From Pelagibacter sp052048135 (GTDB lineage Bacteria > Pseudomonadota > Alphaproteobacteria > Pelagibacterales > Pelagibacteraceae), in NCBI RefSeq assembly GCF_052048135.1, contig NZ_JBNAIM010000002.1, positions 310,001 to 374,000 on the forward strand: a stretch of 64,000 bases of DNA. The letters are read 5' to 3'. Below, one piece after another: positions 24,767 to 34,685 of the stretch (position 1 is the first letter of the stretch; every line of letters starts with the position of its first letter). The notes under the pieces are model-generated. The model did not search any database. It was not told the origin of the DNA and worked only from the letters and a program-made list of their open reading frames with translations. The position numbers and the translations under genes are program-made.

Positions 24767-25515
24767 TCTTTTCCCAAAACATCAGGTGTTTGCCAGTTTA
24801 AGCTTTGACCACTATCAACAGCTAATACTTGACCTGTAATAGAACTGTTTTTAATGAAGAAGTCAACTGCATTACAAATCTCTTTTACATCAACCTGTTT
24901 TTTTAAGGGAGTAGCCAAATATTGTTTTTTAAAGTGATTTATTGATTGCCTTATATTCTTTATAGTTGGACCTGGAGCTATACCATTAACTCTTATATTG
25001 GGTGATAGGCTCATTGCGCTAGTTTTGGTCAAAGTATAAAGCCCAGCTTTACTAATTGTGTAAGAAAAGAAGTATGGAGTGAGTTTAAAAACTCTTTGAT
25101 CTATGATATTTATAATGTTGTTATTTTTTCCTCTTACATTTTTTGAAAATTCTTTAGTTAATAGAGCAGGAGCTTTTAAATTAGTTGATATGTGTTTATC
25201 CCAGCTAGCTTTATTAAAATTTTCTAATTTATCATTCTCAAATATTGATGCATTATTAATTAAACAATCAAAATATTTTATTTTTGATTTCGCAAATTTA
25301 ATTATTTTATTTACATCTTTTTCTTTATTTAAATCGCCCTTAACCAAATAGACTTTAGTTCCATTCTTTTTAAGTTTATTTTTTAAAAATTCTGCTTTTG
25401 ATCTTGATTTATGATAATGAATAATGATTTCTTTATTTGATCCAGATAATTTTTCTGCAATCGCGGCTCCTATTCTTGTTGCGCCACCTGTGATAATTAT
25501 CTTCCGTGCTTCCAT
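24763..25515 (-). CDS. Short-chain dehydrogenase, pteridine reductase / FolM-like
   Basis: NAD(P)H-dependent reductase of the SDR family. The cofactor loop is TGGATRIG (9-16); the T-G-x3-R-I-G form is typical of pteridine reductases. NNAS is at 87-90. The catalytic tetrad is changed in the way known for PTR1: Asp139 stands where most SDRs have Ser, followed by Tyr152 (13 later) and Lys156. The end reads ITGQVLAVDSGQSLNW. Overlap with folB (4 bp) supports a role in reducing dihydropterin or dihydrofolate. Its start overlaps the uvrB 3' end by 19 bp. Substrate assignment is inference. Confidence 0.78.
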   Translation of the reverse strand: MEARKIIITGGATRIGAAIAEKLSGSNKEIIIHYHKSRSKAEFLKNKLKKNGTKVYLVKGDLNKEKDVNKIIKFAKSKIKYFDCLINNASIFENDKLENFNKASWDKHISTNLKAPALLTKEFSKNVRGKNNNIINIIDQRVFKLTPYFFSYTISKAGLYTLTKTSAMSLSPNIRVNGIAPGPTIKNIRQSINHFKKQYLATPLKKQVDVKEICNAVDFFIKNSSITGQVLAVDSGQSLNWQTPDVLGKE

Positions 25516-27671
25516 TTTTTATCTCTTTTTTTTGTAACTTTTGTACCAGGCATGCCCATAGTGGATCTACCTTTAGGATAAAGTTTATTTTTTACATCAT
25601 ACTGTCGTATTTTTGGATTTAATGTAATTTCTAATTCTGTACTTTCTAGTTTTCTTATTTCATCTCTAATTTTGGCTGCTTCTTCGAATTCTAAGTTTGA
25701 AGCTGCTTCTTTCATCTTTTTATCTAAAGCTTTTAGATGTTTTTTTAGATTTCCCCCAACATTAGAACCTTCACTGATTGTTACATAATCTTTTTCATAA
25801 ACACTCTCTAAAATATCATTTATTTCTTTTTTAACAGTCTTTGCATCAATTTTATGTTTTTTGTTATAAGCTAATTGAATTTTTCTTCTTCGTTCTGTTT
25901 CTTGAATTGCTTTTTTAATACTTTTTGTTTCTTTATCTGCGTAAAGGATCACTTTTCCATCAACATTTCTTGCTGCTCTTCCAATTGTTTGAATTAAAGA
26001 AGTCTCAGATCTAAGGAAACCTTCTTTGTCAGCATCCAAAATTCCAACTAAAGCACATTCAGGAATATCTAAGCCTTCTCTTAATAAATTTATTCCAACA
26101 AGAACATCAAATACCCCCATTCTTAAATCTCTCATGATTTCTATTCTTTCAAGAGTATCGATGTCTGAGTGTAAATATCTAACTTTCACTCCATTTTCAT
26201 GAAGGTATTCAGTTAAATCTTCAGCCATCTTTTTCGTAAGTGTTGTCACCAAAACCCTATGATTGTTTTCAATAACTTTTTTACATTCATGCATTAAATC
26301 ATCTACTTGATTTTTGGCTGGTCTTATTTCGACTGGTGGATCAATTAATCCTGTAGGTCTTATTACTTGATCTATAAATTTCCCTTTTGTTTGTTCTAAT
26401 TCCCAAGGGCCTGGAGTTGCTGAAACAAATACAGTTTGTGTCCTCATTAAATCCCACTCTTCAAATTTAAGTGGCCTATTATCCATGCAAGATGGAAGTC
26501 TGAAACCGTATTCAGCTAATGTGCTTTTTCTAGATCTATCACCTTTATACATTCCATTGAGCTGAGGTACTGTTACATGACACTCATCAACAAAAATTAA
26601 AGTATTATCTGGAAAGTATTCAAATAATGTAGGAGGTGGCTCTCCAGGTTTTCTTCCTGATAAAAATCTTGAATAGTTCTCAATTCCAGCACAAGAACCA
26701 GTTGCTTCAATCATTTCAAGGTCAAACTTTGTCCTTTCTTCTAATCTTTGAGCTTCAAGTAATTTATTTTCAGCTCTATGTTTTTTTAATGTTATCTCTA
26801 ATTCTTTTTTTATATTTATTATTGCCTGTTCAATAGTAGGTTTTGGTGTGATGTAATGACTATTAGCATAGACTTTAACTAAACTTAATTCTCTTACTTT
26901 ATCCCCTGTAAGAGGATCAAACTCTTCTATTTGTTCAAGTTTGTCACCAAATAAACTTAATCTCCAAGCCCTATCTTCTAAGTGTGACGGAAAAATTTCT
27001 AAATATTCACCTCTAGCTCTGAATGTGCCTCTATAGAAATTCTGATCATTACGTTTATATTGTAGAGCAACTAAAGATTTAATTATTTGTTCTCTATTGT
27101 AATCATAATTTTTTTGAAGCGTTAAAGTCATCTTGCTATAAGCCTCGACTGATCCTAAACCATAAATACATGACACACTGGCCACTATAAGAACATCATC
27201 TCTTTCAAGAAGAGATCTTGTTGCAGAATGTCTCATACGATCTATTTGTTCATTTATTGATGCTTCCTTTTCAATATAAGTATCAGATCTTGGAACATAT
27301 GCTTCAGGAGTATAATAATCATAATAAGACACAAAGTATTCGACAGCATTATCAGGGAAGAAAGTTTTCATCTCACCATAAAGCTGAGCAGCCAAAGTTT
27401 TGTTCGGAGCTAAAATTAATGCTGGTCTATTAGTAGCCTCTATTACTTTTGCCATAGTAAAGGTTTTTCCTGAACCGGTAACACCGAGAAGTACCTGATT
27501 AAATTCTTCTTTATTTGCACCATCAACCAACTTTTTTATAGCTTCTGGTTGGTCACCAGCTGGTTTAAAATCAGATTTAATTTTAAATTTTTTACCACCT
27601 TCAAGTTTTCCACTGATTTTAGGATTTTTACTCTGAATATCAGTAATTAAATCTTGATAAGTATTTTCCAT
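25497..27671 (-). CDS. uvrB: Excinuclease ABC subunit B
   Basis: Damage-verifying helicase-like subunit of nucleotide excision repair. Walker A is GVTGSGKT, the damage-probing beta-hairpin is in YYDYYTPEAYVPRSDTYIEKE split around the tip tyrosines, and motif II reads VDECH. Motifs IV-VI follow (VRYLHSDIDTLERIE; INLLREGLDIPE; QTIGRAARN). A C-terminal UVR domain (LEFEEAAKIRDEI) is the UvrC-binding helix pair. Length 724 aa includes a basic C-terminal tail. Divergent from aspC with 36 bp between the starts chosen. Confidence 0.97.
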   Translation of the reverse strand: MENTYQDLITDIQSKNPKISGKLEGGKKFKIKSDFKPAGDQPEAIKKLVDGANKEEFNQVLLGVTGSGKTFTMAKVIEATNRPALILAPNKTLAAQLYGEMKTFFPDNAVEYFVSYYDYYTPEAYVPRSDTYIEKEASINEQIDRMRHSATRSLLERDDVLIVASVSCIYGLGSVEAYSKMTLTLQKNYDYNREQIIKSLVALQYKRNDQNFYRGTFRARGEYLEIFPSHLEDRAWRLSLFGDKLEQIEEFDPLTGDKVRELSLVKVYANSHYITPKPTIEQAIINIKKELEITLKKHRAENKLLEAQRLEERTKFDLEMIEATGSCAGIENYSRFLSGRKPGEPPPTLFEYFPDNTLIFVDECHVTVPQLNGMYKGDRSRKSTLAEYGFRLPSCMDNRPLKFEEWDLMRTQTVFVSATPGPWELEQTKGKFIDQVIRPTGLIDPPVEIRPAKNQVDDLMHECKKVIENNHRVLVTTLTKKMAEDLTEYLHENGVKVRYLHSDIDTLERIEIMRDLRMGVFDVLVGINLLREGLDIPECALVGILDADKEGFLRSETSLIQTIGRAARNVDGKVILYADKETKSIKKAIQETERRRKIQLAYNKKHKIDAKTVKKEINDILESVYEKDYVTISEGSNVGGNLKKHLKALDKKMKEAASNLEFEEAAKIRDEIRKLESTELEITLNPKIRQYDVKNKLYPKGRSTMGMPGTKVTKKRDKKWKHGR

Positions 27672-27707
27672 ATATTAAACAACGTAGTAGAATTAATTTA
27701 TATTTCA

Positions 27708-28895
27708 ATGAGCATAATATCAGACAGTTTAAAGAGAATTAAACCATCTCCAACTATAGCTGTTACACAAAAAGCAAGAGAACTAAGAGAAGCTGGTAAA
27801 GATGTAATTGGGTTAGGAGCTGGTGAGCCAGATTTTGATACACCTGACAATATAAAAGACGCAGCTATTAAAGCCATCAAAAGCGGAGATACGAAATATA
27901 CAGCAGTTGATGGAACTCCTGCTCTTAAAAAAGCAATAGTTGAAAAATTCAAAAGAGAAAATAATCTCGATTTTAGCACTGATCAAATAACAGTTGGAAC
28001 TGGTGGTAAACAAGTACTTTATAATGCTTTTATGGCAACTTTAAACAAAGGTGATGAAGTAATTATACCTGCACCTTTTTGGGTTTCATATCCTGATATG
28101 GTTTTATTAGCAGGTGGAAAACCAAAAATAATTAAATGTGATGAGAAAGATGGTTTTAAGCTTACTGCAAAAAAACTCCAAAAGGCAATTTCAAAAAAAA
28201 CAAAATGGTTAATTCTTAACTCTCCATCAAATCCAACAGGAGCAGGGTATACTAAAGATGAAATTCAGGATCTAGCTAAAGTGTTAATTAAAAATAAAAA
28301 GGTTCATATTTTAAGCGATGATATTTATGAACATATTAGTTATGACAATTTTAATTTTTTTACTATTGCCCAATTATCTAAACTAAAAGATAGAACTTTA
28401 ACCATGAATGGAGTGAGTAAATCTTATGCAATGACTGGTTGGAGAATTGGATATGCAGCTGGTCCCAAGGATATCATTAAGGCAATAGGTAAAATTCAAT
28501 CTCAATCAACTTCAAACCCATCTTCAGTAAGTCAAGCTGCAGCTGTAGAGGCTTTAAATGGATCACAAGATTTTATCCAAGAACGATCAAATGCCTTTAA
28601 GGAAAGAAGAGATTTTGTTGTTAAAAATTTAAATAGCATTAAGGGAATAAGTTGTTTGACACCTAATGGCGCATTTTATGTGTTTCCAAGCTGTAAAGGT
28701 TTACTAAATAAAAAAACAAAACTTAAAACAGATAGTGACTTTGTTCAAAAATTGTTAGAAAAAGAAAATGTTGCAGTTGTCCAAGGCTCTGCTTTTGGTT
28801 TAGATGGCTATTTTAGAATTTCATATGCCACTTCAATGGAAAATTTAAAAAAAGCAATGAGTAGAATTAAATCCTTTTGTGAAAGTATTTCTTAG
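27708..28895 (+). CDS. aspC: Aspartate aminotransferase (class I, subgroup Ib type)
   Basis: PLP-dependent transaminase interconverting aspartate and oxaloacetate. Marks include SPTIAVTQKARELREAGKDV, GLGAGEPDFDTP, GGKQVLYNAF, NSPSNPTGAGY, the SDDIYEHI segment and the PLP lysine in GVSKSYAMTGWRIGY. The ATG at 27708 was preferred because the 18 residues added by an upstream start are not conserved and would overlap uvrB. Length is then 395 aa, normal for the alphaproteobacterial enzyme. The 3' end abuts the convergent trxB with no gap. Prephenate aminotransferase activity is known in some relatives. Confidence 0.92.
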   Translation: MSIISDSLKRIKPSPTIAVTQKARELREAGKDVIGLGAGEPDFDTPDNIKDAAIKAIKSGDTKYTAVDGTPALKKAIVEKFKRENNLDFSTDQITVGTGGKQVLYNAFMATLNKGDEVIIPAPFWVSYPDMVLLAGGKPKIIKCDEKDGFKLTAKKLQKAISKKTKWLILNSPSNPTGAGYTKDEIQDLAKVLIKNKKVHILSDDIYEHISYDNFNFFTIAQLSKLKDRTLTMNGVSKSYAMTGWRIGYAAGPKDIIKAIGKIQSQSTSNPSSVSQAAAVEALNGSQDFIQERSNAFKERRDFVVKNLNSIKGISCLTPNGAFYVFPSCKGLLNKKTKLKTDSDFVQKLLEKENVAVVQGSAFGLDGYFRISYATSMENLKKAMSRIKSFCESIS

Positions 28896-29840
28896 TTAGT
28901 GAGATAAAAACTTTTCTGCTTCTAGTGCTGCCATACATCCCATCCCAGCAGCAGTTACAGCTTGTCTAAATGTTTTATCCTTCACATCCCCAGCCGCATA
29001 AACACCAGGAATATTAGTCTCTGTTGAGTCGGGTTTTGTAATTAGGTATCCTTCCTTATCCATTTCTAATTGATTTTTAAATAATTGAGTTGCAGGATCA
29101 TGACCAATCGCAATAAATAATCCATCTAATTTTAACTCATCAACTTTATTTGTTTTGATGTTTTTTACTTTTATTCCTTTAACGTTTTTAGGTTCTTTAT
29201 CACCAACAACATCTTCAACAACCGAGTCCCAAATAATCTCAATTTTTTTATTTTCCATTAATTTTTTTTGGAGCATTTTTTCTGCTCTTAAACTATCTCT
29301 TCTATGAATTAATTTTACTTTTGATGCAAATTTTGTAAGGAACATTGCCTCTTCTACTGCAGCATTACCACCACCCACAACAGCAACTTCTTTATTTTTA
29401 AAAAAAAAACCATCACAAGTCGCACATGCCGAAACTCCAAACCCTCTAAACTCCTGCTCTGATTTTAAATTTAACCATCTTGCTTGTGCTCCAGTTGAGA
29501 TGATAATACTATCAGCAGTATATTTCTGACCACTATCACCAACTGCTTCAAATGGTTTAGACTTTAGATTAACTGATGCGATATGATCTTCAATCATTTC
29601 AGTCCCAACTGCTTTTGCTTGATCTTTCATTTGATCCATTAGCCACGGGCCTTGAATTACATCGGCAAATCCTGGATAATTTTCAACATCTGTAGTAGTT
29701 GTTAATTGTCCGCCTGGGGCAGAACCATAAACTAAAATTGGATTAAGCATTGCTCTTGCTGCATAAACAGCAGCAGTGTATCCAGCAGGGCCGGATCCAA
29801 TTATTAACACTTTTGTGTGTTTAGTTGGATTTTGACTCAT
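28896..29840 (-). CDS. trxB: Thioredoxin reductase
   Basis: Flavoenzyme that reduces thioredoxin with NADPH. FAD loop GSGPAG (15-20), the redox disulfide CATC (139-142) inside ACATCDGFFFKNK, the NADPH loop GGGNAAVEEA, and the C-terminal FAD contact AAGDVKDKTFRQAVTAAGMGCMAA. Length 314 aa matches low-molecular-weight TrxB. Divergent from the ELM1-like gene with 21 bp between start codons. Confidence 0.95.
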   Translation of the reverse strand: MSQNPTKHTKVLIIGSGPAGYTAAVYAARAMLNPILVYGSAPGGQLTTTTDVENYPGFADVIQGPWLMDQMKDQAKAVGTEMIEDHIASVNLKSKPFEAVGDSGQKYTADSIIISTGAQARWLNLKSEQEFRGFGVSACATCDGFFFKNKEVAVVGGGNAAVEEAMFLTKFASKVKLIHRRDSLRAEKMLQKKLMENKKIEIIWDSVVEDVVGDKEPKNVKGIKVKNIKTNKVDELKLDGLFIAIGHDPATQLFKNQLEMDKEGYLITKPDSTETNIPGVYAAGDVKDKTFRQAVTAAGMGCMAALEAEKFLSH

Positions 29841-29861
29841 ATGAAAGCTATATAGTGATTA

Positions 29862-30812
29862 ATGACTAAATTAAAAGGTTTATTATTGACCGAAGGAATG
29901 CATGGCATGATTAGCCAAGTAGAAGGTCTTGCTAAGGCATTGGATTTAGATTTTATACACGAGAAAATTGAACTTAATAATTTTTGGAAAATGATTCCTC
30001 CAAAACTTACTCCAGCTCAAAATTTTACCTTTAAAAATAAAATTAATCAAAATTTTAATATTGTAATTTCTTGTGGGAGAAAAAGTGTCATCCCATCTAT
30101 CTATCTAAAAAAAATATATAAAAATAAGATAATGAATATTCATATTCAGGATCCAAAGGTTTCATTAGAAAATTTTGATTTAGTTGTTATTCCAGAACAT
30201 GATGGTTTAAATGGGAAAAATGTTCTCAAAAGCAAAGGAGCAATTCATTATCTAAGAAATGATGAATTAGAAAAAAATATTGATTATTTAAAACCTAAAA
30301 TTAACAAAGAAAAAATTGTAACTTTGGTTACTGGCGGTCCAAATAAATATTATGATTTTAATGAAAAAGAAATTAATAGAATATTTTCCAAAATAAATGA
30401 CAATTTTATCATTAAGGGCTATCAATTAATCTTTATACCATCAATAAGGACACCTCAAAAAATAATTGATTATGCAAAGAAATATTTTGATAATAATCAA
30501 ATAATTATTGATAAGGTTGATAAAAAAGCCTACCTCTCATCATTAAAATTGACTGATTATATTGTTGTGACATGCGATTCAACTTCAATGATTTCAGAGG
30601 CAGCAATGACTGGTAAGCCAATTTATGTAGCTCAGATGGAGCCAGTTAGAAATAATTACAGATTTAAAAAATTTTTTGAATTATTTAAATCTTTAAAAAT
30701 CATTAAAGATTTGGAAAATTCATTAGAAAAATGGAGTTATGATAAACTTAATGAAACTGATAAGATTTCAGATTATATAAAAGAACAATTTAAAAAATAT
30801 GACTTTTCTTGA
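29862..30812 (+). CDS. Mitochondrial fission ELM1-like family protein (DUF1022)
   Basis: Bacterial member of the family named after plant ELM1; in alphaproteobacteria its function is not settled. The fold resembles a two-domain glycosyltransferase: LLLTEGMHGMISQVEGLAKAL at the start, VISCGRKSVIPS (about 67-78), IHIQDP at about 88-93, LVTGGPNKYYDF in the second domain and the VTCDSTSMISEAAMTGKPIYV block (about 238-258), similar to nucleotide-sugar binding regions. Length 316 aa. Overlaps the downstream 2OG-oxygenase gene by 14 bp, so the two are probably co-translated. A glycosyltransferase role is possible but unproven. Confidence 0.75.
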   Translation: MTKLKGLLLTEGMHGMISQVEGLAKALDLDFIHEKIELNNFWKMIPPKLTPAQNFTFKNKINQNFNIVISCGRKSVIPSIYLKKIYKNKIMNIHIQDPKVSLENFDLVVIPEHDGLNGKNVLKSKGAIHYLRNDELEKNIDYLKPKINKEKIVTLVTGGPNKYYDFNEKEINRIFSKINDNFIIKGYQLIFIPSIRTPQKIIDYAKKYFDNNQIIIDKVDKKAYLSSLKLTDYIVVTCDSTSMISEAAMTGKPIYVAQMEPVRNNYRFKKFFELFKSLKIIKDLENSLEKWSYDKLNETDKISDYIKEQFKKYDFS

Positions 30813-31464
30813 TTCAATTTTAAATAAATCTAAAAAACACGATTTCCCATTTGATCACTGGGAATATAATGATCCTCTAACTGAGAATGCAATTAAAGAA
30901 ATTATTGGTGCTGACATCCCTGACGTAAGCAAACATAATTTATCTTATGATGGAACTAGAGCTATAGATGATGGAGCTGCAGAATATAGAAAAGGAATAG
31001 CGTCAGGAGGCAAAGCAATTAAATTTAGGTGTTTTGTAACAAAAGAAAATGCATCTCAATTTCCAAACCTTGTAAAATTTATAAATGAACTTCAGTCAAA
31101 AGAAACTTATGAAATGATTTCAAAAATGATTAATAAAGATTTATCCAATTCATATGTCAGGGTTGAGGTTATTTGTGATAGGGAAGGATTTTGGCTGAAA
31201 CCTCATTGTGATATTAAAGAAAAGTTATTGTCAGGTTTGATCTTTATAAATAATGAGAATGAGTCTGAGGACTTAGGGACAGATTTTTATAATGAAAAAT
31301 TAGAAAAAGTTAAAACTGTTCCGTATAAACATAACTATGGGTATTTATTTACCAGTGGTCCAAATACGTGGCATGGAATGGAAAAAAAAAAGATAGTCAA
31401 AGAAAGAAGATGTCTTCAAGTAAATTATGTTACTTTTAAAACAGACTGGAAAGTAAATTCTTAA
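30799..31464 (+). CDS. Predicted 2-oxoglutarate/Fe(II)-dependent oxygenase
   Basis: A 221-residue protein with the cupin-like iron site of the 2OG-Fe(II) superfamily: H136-C-D138 in FWLKPHCDIKEKLLSGLIFIN, the distal His192 in NTWHGM, and Arg204 in the ERRCLQVNYV strand to bind the 2-oxoglutarate carboxylate. The intermediate DLGTDFY resembles the GG(T)-L-x-F-Y strand of prolyl-hydroxylase-like members. The substrate is unknown. It overlaps the ELM1-like gene by 14 bp and converges on carB with a 4-bp overlap. Family placement is from motifs only. Confidence 0.72.
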   Translation: MTFLDSILNKSKKHDFPFDHWEYNDPLTENAIKEIIGADIPDVSKHNLSYDGTRAIDDGAAEYRKGIASGGKAIKFRCFVTKENASQFPNLVKFINELQSKETYEMISKMINKDLSNSYVRVEVICDREGFWLKPHCDIKEKLLSGLIFINNENESEDLGTDFYNEKLEKVKTVPYKHNYGYLFTSGPNTWHGMEKKKIVKERRCLQVNYVTFKTDWKVNS

Positions 31465-34400
31465 ACATCTTGAAGAGAAGTTACTTCTAAATTTCTTGTT
31501 TTTAATGATTTAATTGCTTCTATACATGCATGTGCTGTTGACATATTTGTGCAATAAGGAACTTTATTTTTGAGAGTAGCCCTCCTCAAAGCTATAGCAT
31601 CATTTAACCTGTGCTCACTGTTTCCTCCACCAGTGTTTATTACTAGTGCAATTTTTTTTGAGTCTAAAATATCCACAATATGAGGTGAGCCACTACTTAC
31701 TTTGTTTATGATTTTACACTTCATGCCGTGTTTTTTTATGTAATCCGCAGTTCCTTTTGTAGCGCTTAAAGAAAAATTAAGCTTGATTAAATCTTTTGCC
31801 AAATCAATTCCCTCATCTTTATGTGAATCTTTTAATGATATAAAAGCTAAGCCTTTTGTGGGTAACGAGTTTGCTGCCGCAATTTGACTTTTCGCAAAAG
31901 CCATACCAAAATTTTTATCAAAACCCATTACTTCACCTGTTGATTTCATTTCTGGTCCCAAAAGCAAGTCACTATTTGGAAATTTGTTAAATGGAAATAC
32001 AGCTTCTTTTACTGCATACATTCCTTTTGATTTATCTTTTAAATTAAATTTAGATAATTTTTCTCCCGCCATCACTCTCGAAGCTATTTTAGCTAATGGA
32101 AGCCCTTTTGCTTTTGATACAAAAGGAACTGTTCTACTAGCTCTTGGATTTACTTCGATTACATAAATTTCATCCTTTTTAATTGCAAATTGTATATTCA
32201 TAAAACCTCTAACCTTTAAGGCAAGAGCAAGTTTTTTAGTTTGATTTTCTATTTCTTTTATTAAATAAGGCTTAATTGAAACAGGAGGAAGACTACATGC
32301 CGAGTCACCTGAGTGAATTCCTGCTTCCTCAATGTGTTGCATTATTCCTGCAACATGAACTTGGTTTCCATCAGAAATAGCATCTACATCTACCTCCATT
32401 GCATGATCAATAAACTTATCAATCAAAATTGGATTTTTTTCAGCAGCTTTAAATGCTTCCTCTACAAAATTTTTAAGCTGACTTCTTTCATAAACAATTT
32501 CCATTGCTCTTCCACCTAAAACATACGAAGGTCTTACCATTAAGGGTAAACCAATTTTATCAGAAATTTGAATTGCTTGTTTAAAGGTTTTAGCAATTCC
32601 ACTTTTAGCTTGTTTTAGTTTTAATTTATTTAATAAATTTCTAAATCGATTTCTATCCTCTGCTAAATCAATTGATGTATATTGGGTACCTAAAATTGGA
32701 AGATTGTTATCATGCAAAAATTTTGCAAGTTTAATTGGAGTTTGTCCACCAAACTGAGCAATAATACCAATAAGGTTTCCTTTTTCTTTTTCTTTTTTAA
32801 TTATATTAAAGACATATTCTTCTTTTAAAGGCTCAAAGTATAATCGATCGCTCGTGTCATAATCTGTTGAAACTGTTTCAGGATTACAGTTAACCATGAT
32901 TGTTTCAAAGCCCACATCTTTTAATGCAAAACTAGCCTGACAACAGCAATAATCAAATTCTATTCCTTGACCTATTCTGTTAGGTCCACCGCCTAAAATA
33001 ATAATTTTTTTCTTTGATGATGGATTTGCTTCACATTCAGAATTAATTGAAAAGTTACGCTGATATGTTGAATACATATAGGGAGTAAAAGATTTAAATT
33101 CAGCTGCACAGGTATCAACTTTTTTAAATACAGGTAGGATTTTAAGTGCTGTTCTTTTTCGTCTAACGGTATCTTCAGAGATGTTAGTTAATTCTGATAG
33201 TTTTTTATCAGAAAAGCCAATTGATTTTATTCGGTTAAATTCATTAAAATCTTTAGGTAAACCTTTATTTTTAATCTTAGTTTCATTATCTACAATTTCT
33301 TTGATTTGCTCTAAGAACCATGGATCAATCTTAGATAGTGTGAATATTCTTTTTAAATCAATTTTTTTTCTAATTGCTTCCGCAACTAACAAAATTTTAT
33401 TTGGTATATTTTCTTTAAGTTTCTTTTCAATTTGCTTTTTATTTAAATTAAATATTCTATCTAAACCCGAAAAACCAGTTTCAAGAGAAACTAATGCTTT
33501 TTGAAGTGACTCTTTAAAGTTTCTTCCAATTGCCATTGCTTCTCCCACTGATTTCATTGAAGTGCCTAATGTTGCAGGAGATGTTGAAAACTTTTCAAAT
33601 GTAAATCTTGGAATTTTAGTTACTACATAATCAATACTTGGTTCAAATGATGCAGGAGTAACTTTAGTAATTTCATTTTTTAACTCATCCAATGTGTAGC
33701 CAACAGCAAGTTTTGCGGCAACTTTTGCAATTGGAAATCCAGTTGCTTTTGATGCAAGTGCCGATGAACGGGAAACCCTTGGGTTCATTTCAATTACTAC
33801 CATTCGTCCATTTTTAGGATTAATTGCAAATTGAACATTTGATCCACCTGTTTCAACTCCAATTTTTCTTAGACATGCAATTGAAGCATTTCTCATTACT
33901 TGATATTCTTTATCAGTTAAAGTGAGAGCAGGAGCAACTGTAACTGAGTCTCCTGTGTGTATTCCCATTGGATCAACATTTTCTATTGAGCAAACAATTA
34001 TACAGTTATCTTTTTTATCTCTTACAACTTCCATTTCAAATTCTTTCCAACCTTCTAAGCACTCCTCAACTAAAACTTGATTAACAGGTGATTCATGTAA
34101 TCCAGTTTTAATAATTTTAAGATAATCTTTTTTATTTTTAGCAATTCCACCTCCAAGTCCACCAAGAGTAAATGCAGGTCTAATGATTGCAGGTAATCCT
34201 ATTTTATTTAAAACTTTAGATGCTTGGTTGATATTGTTTACAATTTCAGATTTAGGTAGATCTAAACCTATATCAATCATATTTTTTCTAAATTTCTTTC
34301 GATCTTCTGCATTTGAGATAGCTTTAGAATTTGCCCCAATTAATTCTATTTTGTATTTCTTTAGTAGTCCTTTTTTCTCAGCCTCCATTGCAAGGTTAAG

Positions 34401-34685
34401 GGCTGTCTGACCACCCATAGTTGGAAGAATTGCATCAGGTTTTTCTTTTTTAAGAATTTTCTCTAAAACTTTTAAAGTAATGGGCTCTATATAAGTTTTG
34501 TCCGCAACATCAGGATCAGTCATTATTGTTGCAGGGTTTGAGTTAATTAATACTACCTTGTATCCTTCATCTCGTAATGCTTTACACGCTTGTGTTCCTG
34601 AATAATCAAACTCACAAGCTTGCCCAATAATGATCGGACCTGCTCCAACAACCAATATTTTTTTAAGATCTTTTCTTTTTGGCAT
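31461..34685 (-). CDS. carB: Carbamoyl-phosphate synthase large subunit
   Basis: Makes carbamoyl phosphate for pyrimidines and arginine. Two homologous ATP-grasp halves are visible: the first with GAGPIIIGQACEFDYSG, IRPAFTLGGLGG and VIEMNPRVSRSSALASKATG; the second with GGGPNRIGQGIEFDYCC, VRPSYVLGGRAM and VIEVNPRASRTVPFVSKA. The C-terminal MGS-like allosteric domain (from about 935) contains INTGGGNSEHRLNDAIALRRA. Length 1074 aa is standard. Its start overlaps the carA end by 23 bp. Confidence 0.97.
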   Translation of the reverse strand: MPKRKDLKKILVVGAGPIIIGQACEFDYSGTQACKALRDEGYKVVLINSNPATIMTDPDVADKTYIEPITLKVLEKILKKEKPDAILPTMGGQTALNLAMEAEKKGLLKKYKIELIGANSKAISNAEDRKKFRKNMIDIGLDLPKSEIVNNINQASKVLNKIGLPAIIRPAFTLGGLGGGIAKNKKDYLKIIKTGLHESPVNQVLVEECLEGWKEFEMEVVRDKKDNCIIVCSIENVDPMGIHTGDSVTVAPALTLTDKEYQVMRNASIACLRKIGVETGGSNVQFAINPKNGRMVVIEMNPRVSRSSALASKATGFPIAKVAAKLAVGYTLDELKNEITKVTPASFEPSIDYVVTKIPRFTFEKFSTSPATLGTSMKSVGEAMAIGRNFKESLQKALVSLETGFSGLDRIFNLNKKQIEKKLKENIPNKILLVAEAIRKKIDLKRIFTLSKIDPWFLEQIKEIVDNETKIKNKGLPKDFNEFNRIKSIGFSDKKLSELTNISEDTVRRKRTALKILPVFKKVDTCAAEFKSFTPYMYSTYQRNFSINSECEANPSSKKKIIILGGGPNRIGQGIEFDYCCCQASFALKDVGFETIMVNCNPETVSTDYDTSDRLYFEPLKEEYVFNIIKKEKEKGNLIGIIAQFGGQTPIKLAKFLHDNNLPILGTQYTSIDLAEDRNRFRNLLNKLKLKQAKSGIAKTFKQAIQISDKIGLPLMVRPSYVLGGRAMEIVYERSQLKNFVEEAFKAAEKNPILIDKFIDHAMEVDVDAISDGNQVHVAGIMQHIEEAGIHSGDSACSLPPVSIKPYLIKEIENQTKKLALALKVRGFMNIQFAIKKDEIYVIEVNPRASRTVPFVSKAKGLPLAKIASRVMAGEKLSKFNLKDKSKGMYAVKEAVFPFNKFPNSDLLLGPEMKSTGEVMGFDKNFGMAFAKSQIAAANSLPTKGLAFISLKDSHKDEGIDLAKDLIKLNFSLSATKGTADYIKKHGMKCKIINKVSSGSPHIVDILDSKKIALVINTGGGNSEHRLNDAIALRRATLKNKVPYCTNMSTAHACIEAIKSLKTRNLEVTSLQDV

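Noticed and set aside
31461..34685. Several open frames of 60-107 codons antisense to carB
   Set aside because: They lie wholly inside a highly conserved gene on the other strand, show no family motif and are explained by low GC and codon pattern.
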